A stretch of DNA of 64,000 nt. Origin: Acholeplasmataceae bacterium (lineage in GTDB: Bacteria; Bacillota_I; Bacilli_A; ML615J-28; CAG-698). Made by a program: the position numbers and the translations under genes. Numbering within the stretch: position 1 is the first letter of the stretch; each line of letters begins with the position of its first letter. The stretch is taken from contig DUTX01000063.1 in assembly GCA_012841865.1 (NCBI GenBank), positions 1 through 64,000 on the forward strand, given 5' to 3'. This document shows positions 26,956-34,636 of this stretch, piece by piece. The notes below the pieces were generated by a model that was not told the origin of the DNA, did not search any database, and saw nothing but the letters and a program-made list of their open reading frames with translations.

Positions 26956-27393
26956 ATGAAACTGACACCGATTAAACATAATCATAGTTTTGATTTATTT
27001 AAGGATGAATTTTTTGAAGATTTTTTTGAATTTCCTTTTTCGCGTTTTGGTCGTAACATGCAAAAGATGAAGACCGATATTATCGAAACCAAAGACAAAT
27101 ACATTATTAATATCGATATTCCCGGTTATGATAAAAAGGATATCAAGGTTCATGTCGGTGACAATTACCTGACGGTTTATGTAAAGAAAGAAGAAGAAGC
27201 AACTGATGAAGCTCCGAAAGGCGGAAAATATGTATACCGTGAACGTTATGTCGGTACGGCATCCCGAAGTTTTTATATCGGAAATGTAAAAGAAAGCGAT
27301 ATAAAAGCCAAATATGAAAACGGAACTTTAACGCTTTCAATGCCGAAACTTAACAAAGAAGAAAAAGATTTGCGTTGGATAGATGTCCAATGA
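26956..27393 (+). CDS. Hsp20/alpha-crystallin small heat-shock protein, second copy
   Basis: 145 residues. The alpha-crystallin domain runs from about 38 to 135, with NIDIPGYDKKDIKVHV and ENGTLTLSMPK. It resembles the CIRCE-controlled hsp20 at 3776 in layout, including the Phe-rich arm (FFEDFFEFPF). It is a holdase chaperone. Its ribosome-binding site sits in a hairpin and it lacks CIRCE, so it may be controlled at translation. It follows the GNAT-ogt pair. Confidence 0.95.
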   Translation: MKLTPIKHNHSFDLFKDEFFEDFFEFPFSRFGRNMQKMKTDIIETKDKYIINIDIPGYDKKDIKVHVGDNYLTVYVKKEEEATDEAPKGGKYVYRERYVGTASRSFYIGNVKESDIKAKYENGTLTLSMPKLNKEEKDLRWIDVQ

Positions 27394-27395
27394 CG

Positions 27396-27426
27396 AAAAG
27401 CCAAGCGAAATATTCACTTGGCTTTT
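27396..27426. terminator. Bidirectional terminator
   Basis: A 10-bp stem AAAAGCCAAG/CTTGGCTTTT (27396-27405/27417-27426). It serves hsp20 on plus and the deaminase on minus. Confidence 0.85.
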
Positions 27427-27905
27427 GTTTTATTTAAATGGAATTGCTGCTGGAGTTTTCGTATTTCTTCCGCAACTTCCGGTACGGGACCCTTTACTTC
27501 AACGTCACGGATAACTTCTTCAATAGCTAAACTACGGACCCTGGGCGGATGAACCCCTAATTCATTAAGCCATTCTGCCAGTTGTTTCGAAGAACTTCCA
27601 TAAACAATTCTTCCTAAACCGACCCAACCATGAGCAGCTGCACACATCGGGCAATGTTCACCAGAGGTATAGACCGTTGCTTTGCTTCTTTCTTCAGGCT
27701 TCATATTAGCCGCAGCCCATCTAGCGATTGCAAATTCCGGGTGCCTTGTTTGATCACCTTGAGCGACACGGTTATGATCTTCAAAAAGGACTTTGCCCTC
27801 CCCCGAGACAAGAATAGAACCAAAGGGTTCATCTCCTTTTTTAAGAGCAATTTTTGCTAGTTCCACACAACGTTTCAGGTGTTTAAGATCAAGATCAGAA
27901 ATCAT
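27414..27905 (-). CDS. Nucleoside (guanine-type) deaminase
   Basis: 163 residues. I chose the start at 27905, five bases after AAGGAGA. The zinc site is RHPEFA (His/Glu) and EHCPMCAA (two Cys). The HPE in place of the usual HAE occurs in one guanine/nucleoside deaminase group. It deaminates a free base or nucleoside in purine or pyrimidine salvage; the substrate cannot be fixed from sequence. A tRNA adenosine deaminase is less likely because of the HPE motif. Confidence 0.85.
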   Translation of the reverse strand: MISDLDLKHLKRCVELAKIALKKGDEPFGSILVSGEGKVLFEDHNRVAQGDQTRHPEFAIARWAAANMKPEERSKATVYTSGEHCPMCAAAHGWVGLGRIVYGSSSKQLAEWLNELGVHPPRVRSLAIEEVIRDVEVKGPVPEVAEEIRKLQQQFHLNKTKAK

Positions 27906-27960
27906 GGCATTCTCCTTTTTTTGATTATAGTATAGGATTATCTTCTTAGCAAGCAATATA

Positions 27961-27990
27961 CAAAAAAACAGTCAAAAAAACTTGACTGTT
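27961..27990 (-). terminator. Terminator of the dioxygenase gene
   Basis: A 9-bp stem AACAGTCAA/TTGACTGTT (27967-27975/27982-27990), then T-run on the minus strand. Confidence 0.85.
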
Positions 27991-28001
27991 AATTATTCAA
28001 A

Positions 28002-28760
28002 TCAATCTTTAGCAGCGAAAAGGTATGAGGTCATTGATACGCTACCGAAGGTGCAGGCATTATTGAAGACCTGTATTTCGTCTTTAGCGCTTACGGCCCC
28101 CAAAACATAAAGTAAGGGCGAAAAATGTTCACTACTTGCAAAGGCAAGCTGAGACTCCGGAATTTTGCCATAATTGATGATGCTTTCAAAGTCTCTTTCG
28201 AAAATTTTGGCACGGATTAAATCATCATATTTTTCTGCCCAATTATAACCGTCCGCTTTACAAAAATCAGCTTTGCGGAGATTGTGGACGATATTTCCGC
28301 TTCCGACAATCATTGCATCGGAACGCAATTCACGTAATGCTTTTCCTATTTGAAAAAGTTCTTCCGGTTTTTTATAATAATCAACGCTTAATTGGAGGAC
28401 TTTTACATCCTGCTCAGGATACATTTGGTAAAGAACACTCCAAGCTCCGTGATCGAGTCCCCAGGCATTATCCGTTTTTGCTTTTGTAAGTTGAATTACT
28501 TTTTCCGCAATTCTGGGATCACCCGCCACTTCATAATTTATCTCATAAAGTTCTTTTGGAAAATAATAGAAATCATGAATTGTTCGTGGTTTTTTTGATA
28601 CATGGACTCTTAATTTTCTTGTAACCCAATGGGCGGAGATGACAAGAATGGTTCTTGGTTTCGGAATCCTTTCCGCAACCTCTTTCCACCCTTTTGTAAA
28701 CTCATTATCTTCGATCGCATTAAGGGGTGTTCCGTGACCGATAAATAATACTGGATACAT
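28002..28760 (-). CDS. ygiD: Class III extradiol ring-cleavage dioxygenase, YgiD type
   Basis: 252 residues. Metal ligands are visible in LFIGHGTPLNAI (His about 8), VISAHWVTR (His about 43) and the SGNIVHNLR segment. YgiD-type enzymes cleave 4,5-DOPA and related catechols, but their natural substrate in bacteria is not settled. Such a gene in a probable anaerobe is unexpected, so another activity is possible. It stands alone on the minus strand. Confidence 0.85.
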   Translation of the reverse strand: MYPVLFIGHGTPLNAIEDNEFTKGWKEVAERIPKPRTILVISAHWVTRKLRVHVSKKPRTIHDFYYFPKELYEINYEVAGDPRIAEKVIQLTKAKTDNAWGLDHGAWSVLYQMYPEQDVKVLQLSVDYYKKPEELFQIGKALRELRSDAMIVGSGNIVHNLRKADFCKADGYNWAEKYDDLIRAKIFERDFESIINYGKIPESQLAFASSEHFSPLLYVLGAVSAKDEIQVFNNACTFGSVSMTSYLFAAKD

Positions 28761-28888
28761 AGACTCCTCCTTCCTAAATTAAACAAATTATACCAAAAAT
28801 TACTCTCTTTTTCAAGGGAAAATTTTATTGGAAAATTTAAGACGATATTTCCATTTTTTTTGCTAATAATAAGTTACAGGTGTTTCGA

Positions 28889-30361
28889 ATGAAATTTTCC
28901 ATCAGATTAAATGCGGTCTTAAAAATCTTTTTAAGCATCTGTAATATCTTAATTCCGTTACTCGTCGGTCCCTATATTATCCGAATGTTAAGCCGCACTT
29001 CCTATGACATCTATACTAAAACTTCTGTCGAGCTACAATTGTTTTTGGCTCTTGCGACGGGGGCGGTTTATGCCTATGGAGTTCGCTCCATCAGCAAAAT
29101 TCGCAAAGACAAAGAAAAAGTCTCTAAGTTTTTTTCCGAATTATTTCTAATCGGCGTTTGTATAAATGTAATCTTTGCTTTGCTTTACCTCTTTTACATC
29201 AAATATTTAAGCAATGGCGAGCTGAAACTGATTTATTACATTCTAATGATTCAGTTTTTAGGAAGCACTCTTCTAGTTGAATGGTTGAATGAAGCCGAAG
29301 AGAATTATCTTTTTATAACTGTAAAATCATTGTTTGTAAAAGGGGGATATATTGGTGCAATCTTTTTGTTTATTAAAGGAGATTATCTCTTTCGTTATGG
29401 TTTGATTGTATCACTTACCTTTGTTATTGATAATTTAACCAGTTTTATCTATCTGTTTCGAAAAAATAAAATGAGTTTTCGAAAGCTAAATCTCTTCCGC
29501 CATTTTCGCGGTGTTTTCCTTGCTTTTCTGATTACTAATATTTCGCTTTTATATGTGCAAACAGACAAAATTATGCTCGGTCTCTTAATCAGTGATGCTG
29601 CCGTTACTGCTTACACGATTCCAAATCACATCGTAACTTCTATTTATAATGTTGTGATTTCTATTTTTGTGGTTGCAATTCCAAGGTTAACAAATCTCCT
29701 CCACGAAAAAAAGAGCGAAGATTACCGCAAACTTTATAATGAACTTTTGCAGGCTTTCTTGATGATCTTTATTCCGATTCTCTTTTATATTTTTATCACG
29801 GCGGAAGAATTTATCGTGCTTTATGCTGCCGGGAAATATAATGACAGTATTCTTCCTTTAAAACTTTCTTCAATTTACATTTTTTTTAATGCGCTTGTGT
29901 ATATTCAAAGAGAAGGGGTTTTGTATCTTGCGGAAAGAGAAAAACCGATTATCATCTGTAATTTAATCGGTGGTCTTTTTAATCTTGGTTCAAATTTTGT
30001 TTTATATTTTTTAAACCGGCTCACTCCCGTTACCGCAATCATTACTTTAATTCTTTCATATTTATTAGTTACTTTAATTTTAAGAATCTATATCAGCAGA
30101 AAAGTCACTTCATCCCTGAAATTAATTAACCTGAGAATTCTTTCTTATTTTCTTTTTTCGCTCCCAATCATTGTAATCGACGGTATTCTTTCTCGTTTTC
30201 ACTTAAAAAGATTTGTTTATCTAATGCTCTCTTTCGGAATTTTTATCCTAGTTTATTTATTACTATTGGTAATTTTTAAAGATCGGATTTTCTTAAACAA
30301 CCTAAAAACGAGCTATTTGAAAATCAAAAAACATCTGCTGCGGGAAAAGAATAAGAGTTAA
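28889..30361 (+). CDS. Polysaccharide/oligosaccharide flippase-like membrane protein
   Basis: About 490 residues with 12-14 helices in the MATE/MVF fold. The N-terminus (NILIPLLVGPYIIRMLSRTSYDIY) and QTDKIMLGLLISDAAVTAYTIPN fit the Wzx/RfbX group. Such proteins flip lipid-linked sugar units across the membrane. No glycosyltransferase neighbours are visible. I prefer the ATG at 28889 after AGGTG; a GTG at 28880 is also possible. Confidence 0.85.
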   Translation: MKFSIRLNAVLKIFLSICNILIPLLVGPYIIRMLSRTSYDIYTKTSVELQLFLALATGAVYAYGVRSISKIRKDKEKVSKFFSELFLIGVCINVIFALLYLFYIKYLSNGELKLIYYILMIQFLGSTLLVEWLNEAEENYLFITVKSLFVKGGYIGAIFLFIKGDYLFRYGLIVSLTFVIDNLTSFIYLFRKNKMSFRKLNLFRHFRGVFLAFLITNISLLYVQTDKIMLGLLISDAAVTAYTIPNHIVTSIYNVVISIFVVAIPRLTNLLHEKKSEDYRKLYNELLQAFLMIFIPILFYIFITAEEFIVLYAAGKYNDSILPLKLSSIYIFFNALVYIQREGVLYLAEREKPIIICNLIGGLFNLGSNFVLYFLNRLTPVTAIITLILSYLLVTLILRIYISRKVTSSLKLINLRILSYFLFSLPIIVIDGILSRFHLKRFVYLMLSFGIFILVYLLLLVIFKDRIFLNNLKTSYLKIKKHLLREKNKS

Positions 30362-30394
30362 AGAAAAACATATAATGAATTAAGGAGGGATAGG

Positions 30395-30868
30395 ATGGAA
30401 AAGCGAATCAAAAGCCTTGCGTTTCATATATTAGTACCAATTATGCTTTCGTTTATCATCTGGATGTTGATTCCCGATTATACGGTCTTTTATGCCGGTT
30501 TAAACAAACCCGCCCCCCAACTTCCCCAAGAAACTTTTGTAATCGTTTGGTGCATTATTTATTTTATAATGGGGATTGCTGCAACCTGTGCGGAACTAGC
30601 GGATTATGATCACGCTTATAAACAGAAGGCATTTAACCTTTATTACTTGCATCTTTTGGTTAATCTTTTATGGATGCCAATCTTTTTCGGGTTTCAAAAC
30701 CTTTTCAGCGCTTTAGTTTGGTCGGTTTTGCTGTTGGTAATGGTTGCACTCACTTTCCGAAAGTTTTTAAAAATCAAACCTAAATGCGGTTATCTTTTGC
30801 TACCATATCTTCTATGGGCTTTATTTCTGGTATATTTTACGATTTCGGTTTATCTCCTCAATAAATGA
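30395..30868 (+). CDS. tspO: TspO/MBR family membrane protein
   Basis: 157 residues with five helices. The motifs YAGLNKPAPQLPQETFVIVW, NLLWMPIFFGF and LLPYLLWALFLVYF are typical. TspO binds porphyrins and other hydrophobic ligands and has been linked to stress responses. A strong GGAGGG precedes the ATG. The terminator stem begins at its stop codon. Confidence 0.92.
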   Translation: MEKRIKSLAFHILVPIMLSFIIWMLIPDYTVFYAGLNKPAPQLPQETFVIVWCIIYFIMGIAATCAELADYDHAYKQKAFNLYYLHLLVNLLWMPIFFGFQNLFSALVWSVLLLVMVALTFRKFLKIKPKCGYLLLPYLLWALFLVYFTISVYLLNK

Positions 30869-30890
30869 CACTGCCCGGCAGTGTTTTTTT
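30868..30890 (+). terminator. Terminator of tspO
   Basis: Stem ACACTG/CAGTGT (30868-30873/30879-30884) followed by seven T. Confidence 0.88.
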
Positions 30891-30901
30891 ATTCCCTTAT
30901 C

Positions 30902-30930
30902 TTGAAAACGCTCTCAAAATATGTTAAAAT
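30902..30930 (+). promoter_or_regulatory. Promoter of gdhA
   Basis: TTGAAA at 30902-30907, 17-bp spacer and TAAAAT at 30925-30930. The gdhA ATG follows 23 bases later. Confidence 0.75.
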
Positions 30931-30952
30931 TGAAAACATAAAGGAGACAAAA

Positions 30953-32293
30953 ATGTTTAAGAGTAAATATTTAGAACGTGTATTTACTGAGTGTTTGCGG
31001 AAGAATGCAGGCGAAATTGAATTCATTCAGGCCGTGCGAGAATTTTTTGAAGCTATCGATTTGATTGTCGATGCGGATCCTGAGATTGAAAGACTCGGTA
31101 TTATTGAACGGATGGTTGAACCGGAAAGATTGATTTCATTTCGAGTTCCTTGGGTTGATGATGCCGGTTTCGTTCGGGTTAATCGGGGCTACCGGGTACA
31201 ATTCAATTCCGCAATCGGCCCTTATAAAGGCGGAACTAGATTCGATGTTTCCGTAAATCAGTCGATTATTAAATTTCTCGCCTTTGAACAAACCTTCAAA
31301 AATGCTTTAACCGGACTTCCGCTCGGTGGCGGTAAAGGCGGAGCAGATTTTGATCCAGTTAATAAAAGCGAAGGCGAAATAATGCGTTTCTGCCAAAGCT
31401 ATATGGCCGAATTATATCGTCATCTTGGCGCTAATATCGATATTCCTGCCGGTGATTTAGGGGTCGGTGCCCGCGAAGTCGGATTTCTCTTCGGCTATTA
31501 TCGGAAACTCACCAATGAATTTACCGGAACTTTTACCGGCAAAGGTTTAAGTTACGGCGGCAGTATGCTCCGGCCGGAAGCTACTGGTTACGGACTTTGT
31601 TATTTTGCTGCGGAAATGCTTTCGAATTTAAAAGGTGAAGATTTAAAAGGAAAAAGAATCATTATCTCCGGAAGTGGAAATGTCGGCTCCAATGCGGCGG
31701 TAAAAGCCAAAAAACTCGGAGCAACTATTGTCGGTATGAGTGATATCAGCGGAATGATTGCCTCTGACAAAGGTTTGGATGTCGATTTTGTTAAAAAATT
31801 GAAGAATGAAAGGAAAATGCTTTCCGAATATTCGCTTTTAAATGATTGTGATTTTTCAGCGGATTATCGCGATTTATGGAAGGTTCAGGCCGATATCGCT
31901 TTTCCATGTGCTACCCAAAATGAAATCAATTTAGAGGATGCGAGAAACATTGTAAAAAGTGGTGTAACGATGGTCTGTGAAGGAGCTAATATGCCTTGTA
32001 CGGAAGAAGCGATTGATTATTTTAGAGCAAGAAAAATCCTTTTTGCTCCGGGAAAAGCTGCCAATGCAGGCGGAGTTTCGACTTCAGGCTTAGAAATGTC
32101 CCAAAACTCGCAACATTTGCGGTGGTCGGAAGTAGAGGTTGATGCGAAGCTAAAAGAAATTATGAAAGGAATTTATCATAATTGTTATCGAACATCAGTC
32201 CGTGTCGGCCAACCGGGGGATTTGGTCATCGGCGCCAATATTGCCGGATTTATCCGTGTTTATGAAGCCATGAAGGCTCAGGGAATCATATAG
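30953..32293 (+). CDS. gdhA: NADP-specific glutamate dehydrogenase
   Basis: 446 residues, typical of the hexameric bacterial NADP form. The catalytic lysine motif PLGGGKGGADFDP and the LRPEATGYGLCYFAAEML signature are intact. GSGNVGSNAA is the dinucleotide fold. It makes glutamate from 2-oxoglutarate and ammonia and so is the main ammonia-assimilation step. The start at 30953 follows AAGGAG; a promoter at 30902-30930 excludes a longer reading. Fhs follows 19 bases later. Confidence 0.96.
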   Translation: MFKSKYLERVFTECLRKNAGEIEFIQAVREFFEAIDLIVDADPEIERLGIIERMVEPERLISFRVPWVDDAGFVRVNRGYRVQFNSAIGPYKGGTRFDVSVNQSIIKFLAFEQTFKNALTGLPLGGGKGGADFDPVNKSEGEIMRFCQSYMAELYRHLGANIDIPAGDLGVGAREVGFLFGYYRKLTNEFTGTFTGKGLSYGGSMLRPEATGYGLCYFAAEMLSNLKGEDLKGKRIIISGSGNVGSNAAVKAKKLGATIVGMSDISGMIASDKGLDVDFVKKLKNERKMLSEYSLLNDCDFSADYRDLWKVQADIAFPCATQNEINLEDARNIVKSGVTMVCEGANMPCTEEAIDYFRARKILFAPGKAANAGGVSTSGLEMSQNSQHLRWSEVEVDAKLKEIMKGIYHNCYRTSVRVGQPGDLVIGANIAGFIRVYEAMKAQGII

Positions 32294-32312
32294 AATAAGG
32301 AAAGGAGACTTT

Positions 32313-33977
32313 ATGTTATCTGATATCGAAATCATCAATTCCTCCACAATGAAGGAAATCCGCGAACTGACCGGAAGATACGGAATCAATGATGACGAAC
32401 TCTATGCTTACGGAAAGTATATTGCAAAAGCGGAATTTGAACTCTTAAAAAGGGTGGAAAATCGCCCCGACGGAAAATTAATTTTGGTCACGGCGATTAC
32501 GCCGACACCTGCCGGCGAAGGCAAATCAACGATTACAATTGGTTTGGTCGATGTCTTAAATCGGCTCGGCAAAAAAGTACTTGGGTGCATCCGCGAACCT
32601 TCTTTAGGACCCGTTTTTGGTGTCAAAGGCGGAGCTGCGGGTGGCGGTTATGCCCAGGTAAATCCGATGGTCGACCTCAATTTGCATTTTACCGGCGACA
32701 TTCATGCAATCACAACCGCAAACAACTTAGTGAGCGCCTGCATTGACAACCATCTTTACCAAGGAAATGAACTGGGAATCGATCCCAAACGCATTACCTG
32801 GAAAAGATGTCTTGATTTAAATGACCGGGCTCTTAGGAAGGTTACCGTCGGACTTGATTCGAAAAAGGAAGTTCCGCGCCCAGATTATTTTAACATCTCA
32901 GTTGCATCTGAAATTATGGCAATACTCTGCCTTGCTCATGACTATGCGGATTTAAGAGAGCGCCTCGATCGCACTTTAATTGCTTATGATTTTTCCGGAA
33001 AACCGATTGCGATTAAAGATTTAGGAATTACCGGCTCATTAATGGTTTTATTAAAACAAGCCTTGAAACCTAATTTTATTCAAACTTTAGAAAATAATCT
33101 AATGCTTGTGCACGGCGGCCCCTTCGCTAACATTGCTCATGGCTGCAATTCGGTCATTGCATCTAGGCTTGCTTTAAAACTTGCTGATTATGTTGTTACC
33201 GAAGCCGGATTCGGTGCCGATCTCGGAGCAGAAAAGTTCCTTGATATTAAATGCCAAGAAGAAGGCTTAAATCCGAATCTGGTTGTCGTTGTTGCTACCA
33301 TCAGAGCATTGAAATACCATGGCGGCGTTTCCGTTAAGAATTTAAATCAGGAAAATCTGGAAGCTTTAAAAGTAGGCGTTAAAAACTTAGAAAGACATTT
33401 ACAAACCGTTCGCACTTTTGAACTGCCTGCGGTGGTCGCATTAAATAGATTTGCTTCCGACAGCGAAGCCGAAATAGAATTTATGAAAGAATGGGCGAAA
33501 GCTAATAATGTTCTTTTAAGTCTTGCTGATGTTTTCTCGCAAGGATCACAAGGCGGTCTGGAACTTGGAAAAGCAGTTCTTTCAAATTTAAAGGATCTAA
33601 AATACAAACCTATCTATAAAACGGAAGAAGATCTCTTTCAAAAAATTGAAAAGATATGTTATAAAGTCTACGGCGCAAGTGCGGTTGAATATGCTCCCGA
33701 AGCTCTCTCGGAATTAAAACGTATCAATCAAGATGAAGCATACCGCAATTTCTATATCTGTATGGCGAAAACTCCTAATTCGATTACCGATAATCCGAAA
33801 ATTTACGGCGTGCCAGATAACCACACGATTAGTATTAAAGAGGTTCGACTATCGACCGGTCCGAAGTTTGTGATTTGCCTTACGGGTACGATTATGACGA
33901 TGCCCGGGCTTTCAAAAAAACCGATGGCAACTAAGATTACTATGACCGATGACGGAACGATTTCCGGAATCATGTAA
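32313..33977 (+). CDS. fhs: Formate--tetrahydrofolate ligase
   Basis: 554 residues. TPTPAGEGKSTITIGL is the ATP-binding P-loop, and EPSLGPVFGVKGGAAGGGYAQV and HGGPFANIAHGCNS are family signatures. It makes 10-formyl-tetrahydrofolate from formate and ATP for purine and N-formylmethionine synthesis, or works in reverse to gain ATP. It is co-transcribed with gdhA and ends at a terminator. Confidence 0.97.
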   Translation: MLSDIEIINSSTMKEIRELTGRYGINDDELYAYGKYIAKAEFELLKRVENRPDGKLILVTAITPTPAGEGKSTITIGLVDVLNRLGKKVLGCIREPSLGPVFGVKGGAAGGGYAQVNPMVDLNLHFTGDIHAITTANNLVSACIDNHLYQGNELGIDPKRITWKRCLDLNDRALRKVTVGLDSKKEVPRPDYFNISVASEIMAILCLAHDYADLRERLDRTLIAYDFSGKPIAIKDLGITGSLMVLLKQALKPNFIQTLENNLMLVHGGPFANIAHGCNSVIASRLALKLADYVVTEAGFGADLGAEKFLDIKCQEEGLNPNLVVVVATIRALKYHGGVSVKNLNQENLEALKVGVKNLERHLQTVRTFELPAVVALNRFASDSEAEIEFMKEWAKANNVLLSLADVFSQGSQGGLELGKAVLSNLKDLKYKPIYKTEEDLFQKIEKICYKVYGASAVEYAPEALSELKRINQDEAYRNFYICMAKTPNSITDNPKIYGVPDNHTISIKEVRLSTGPKFVICLTGTIMTMPGLSKKPMATKITMTDDGTISGIM

Positions 33978-33999
33978 AGAGGATTTATTCCTCTTTTTT
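33976..33999 (+). terminator. Terminator of the gdhA-fhs operon
   Basis: Stem AGAGGA/TCCTCT with a 5-nt loop, followed by eight T. Confidence 0.88.
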
Positions 34000-34083
34000 T
34001 TGAGCATATTTTTGGATATTATTTTCTGATATTGGTAAAATATCTAAGGTAGAGGGGAGGCAATAATTAAAGGAGGCAAGAAA

Positions 34084-34272
34084 GTGCATTATTTATTGAT
34101 GGATAGTTATATACTTCTAAGTATTGTGAATACGAAACTTCGCGATTATTATTCCTCGCTTGGGATATTATGTGAAGAAATGGGAATTAATCGGCAGAAA
34201 TTAGAAAATAAATTGGCTTTGGTCGGATACCAATATCACGAAGAAAGCAACCAATTTATCAGCACCATCTAA
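34084..34272 (+). CDS. DUF4250 small protein
   Basis: 62 residues with a GTG start seven bases after AAAGGAGG. The pattern LLSIVNTKLRDYYSSLGILCEE and the NQF end match DUF4250. The family is of unknown function and common in anaerobic Firmicutes. It is a soluble, probably helical protein. It stands alone before the valS T-box. Confidence 0.85.
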   Translation: MHYLLMDSYILLSIVNTKLRDYYSSLGILCEEMGINRQKLENKLALVGYQYHEESNQFISTI

Positions 34273-34343
34273 TTGATTTTTGATGAATTACATTCCCCTT
34301 TTTAAACAATAATAATATTTGTCGAGAAAAAGGAAGATTATAT

Positions 34344-34616
34344 TTGACTTTCTAAAGTTTCTAGAATATAATATAGCAAAGCAAAGACTGAGAAGAGGAA
34401 GAGTAGCAGCCCCCCTTTTTCCCAGAGAGAGACGGTAGGTGCAAAGTCTTAAGAAGCGGTTGCGAAGGTCGCCTCGGAGTCGACAGCTTGAACTATGAGT
34501 AGAGTTGTCCGTCTGATCAGCGTTATTTGATTTCAAGCGTCAAAACTTTTTTTGTTTTGAAAATAAGGTGGTACCGCGGAAATTTTCGTCCTTAAGATTC
34601 TTCTTAAGGCTTTTTA
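34344..34616 (+). promoter_or_regulatory. valS T-box riboswitch with promoter
   Basis: Promoter TTGACT (34344-34349), 17-bp spacer, TATAAT (34367-34372). The T-box bulge AAGGTGGTACCGCG is at 34565-34578. A terminator (CCTTAAG/CTTAAGG, 34590-34609, T-run) precedes valS. In Stem I, GCGAAGGTCGCC offers GTC (Val) at 34468-34470 as specifier, which agrees with the gene controlled. Confidence 0.93.
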
Positions 34617-34636
34617 TTTATCTGGAGGTGTGTATA

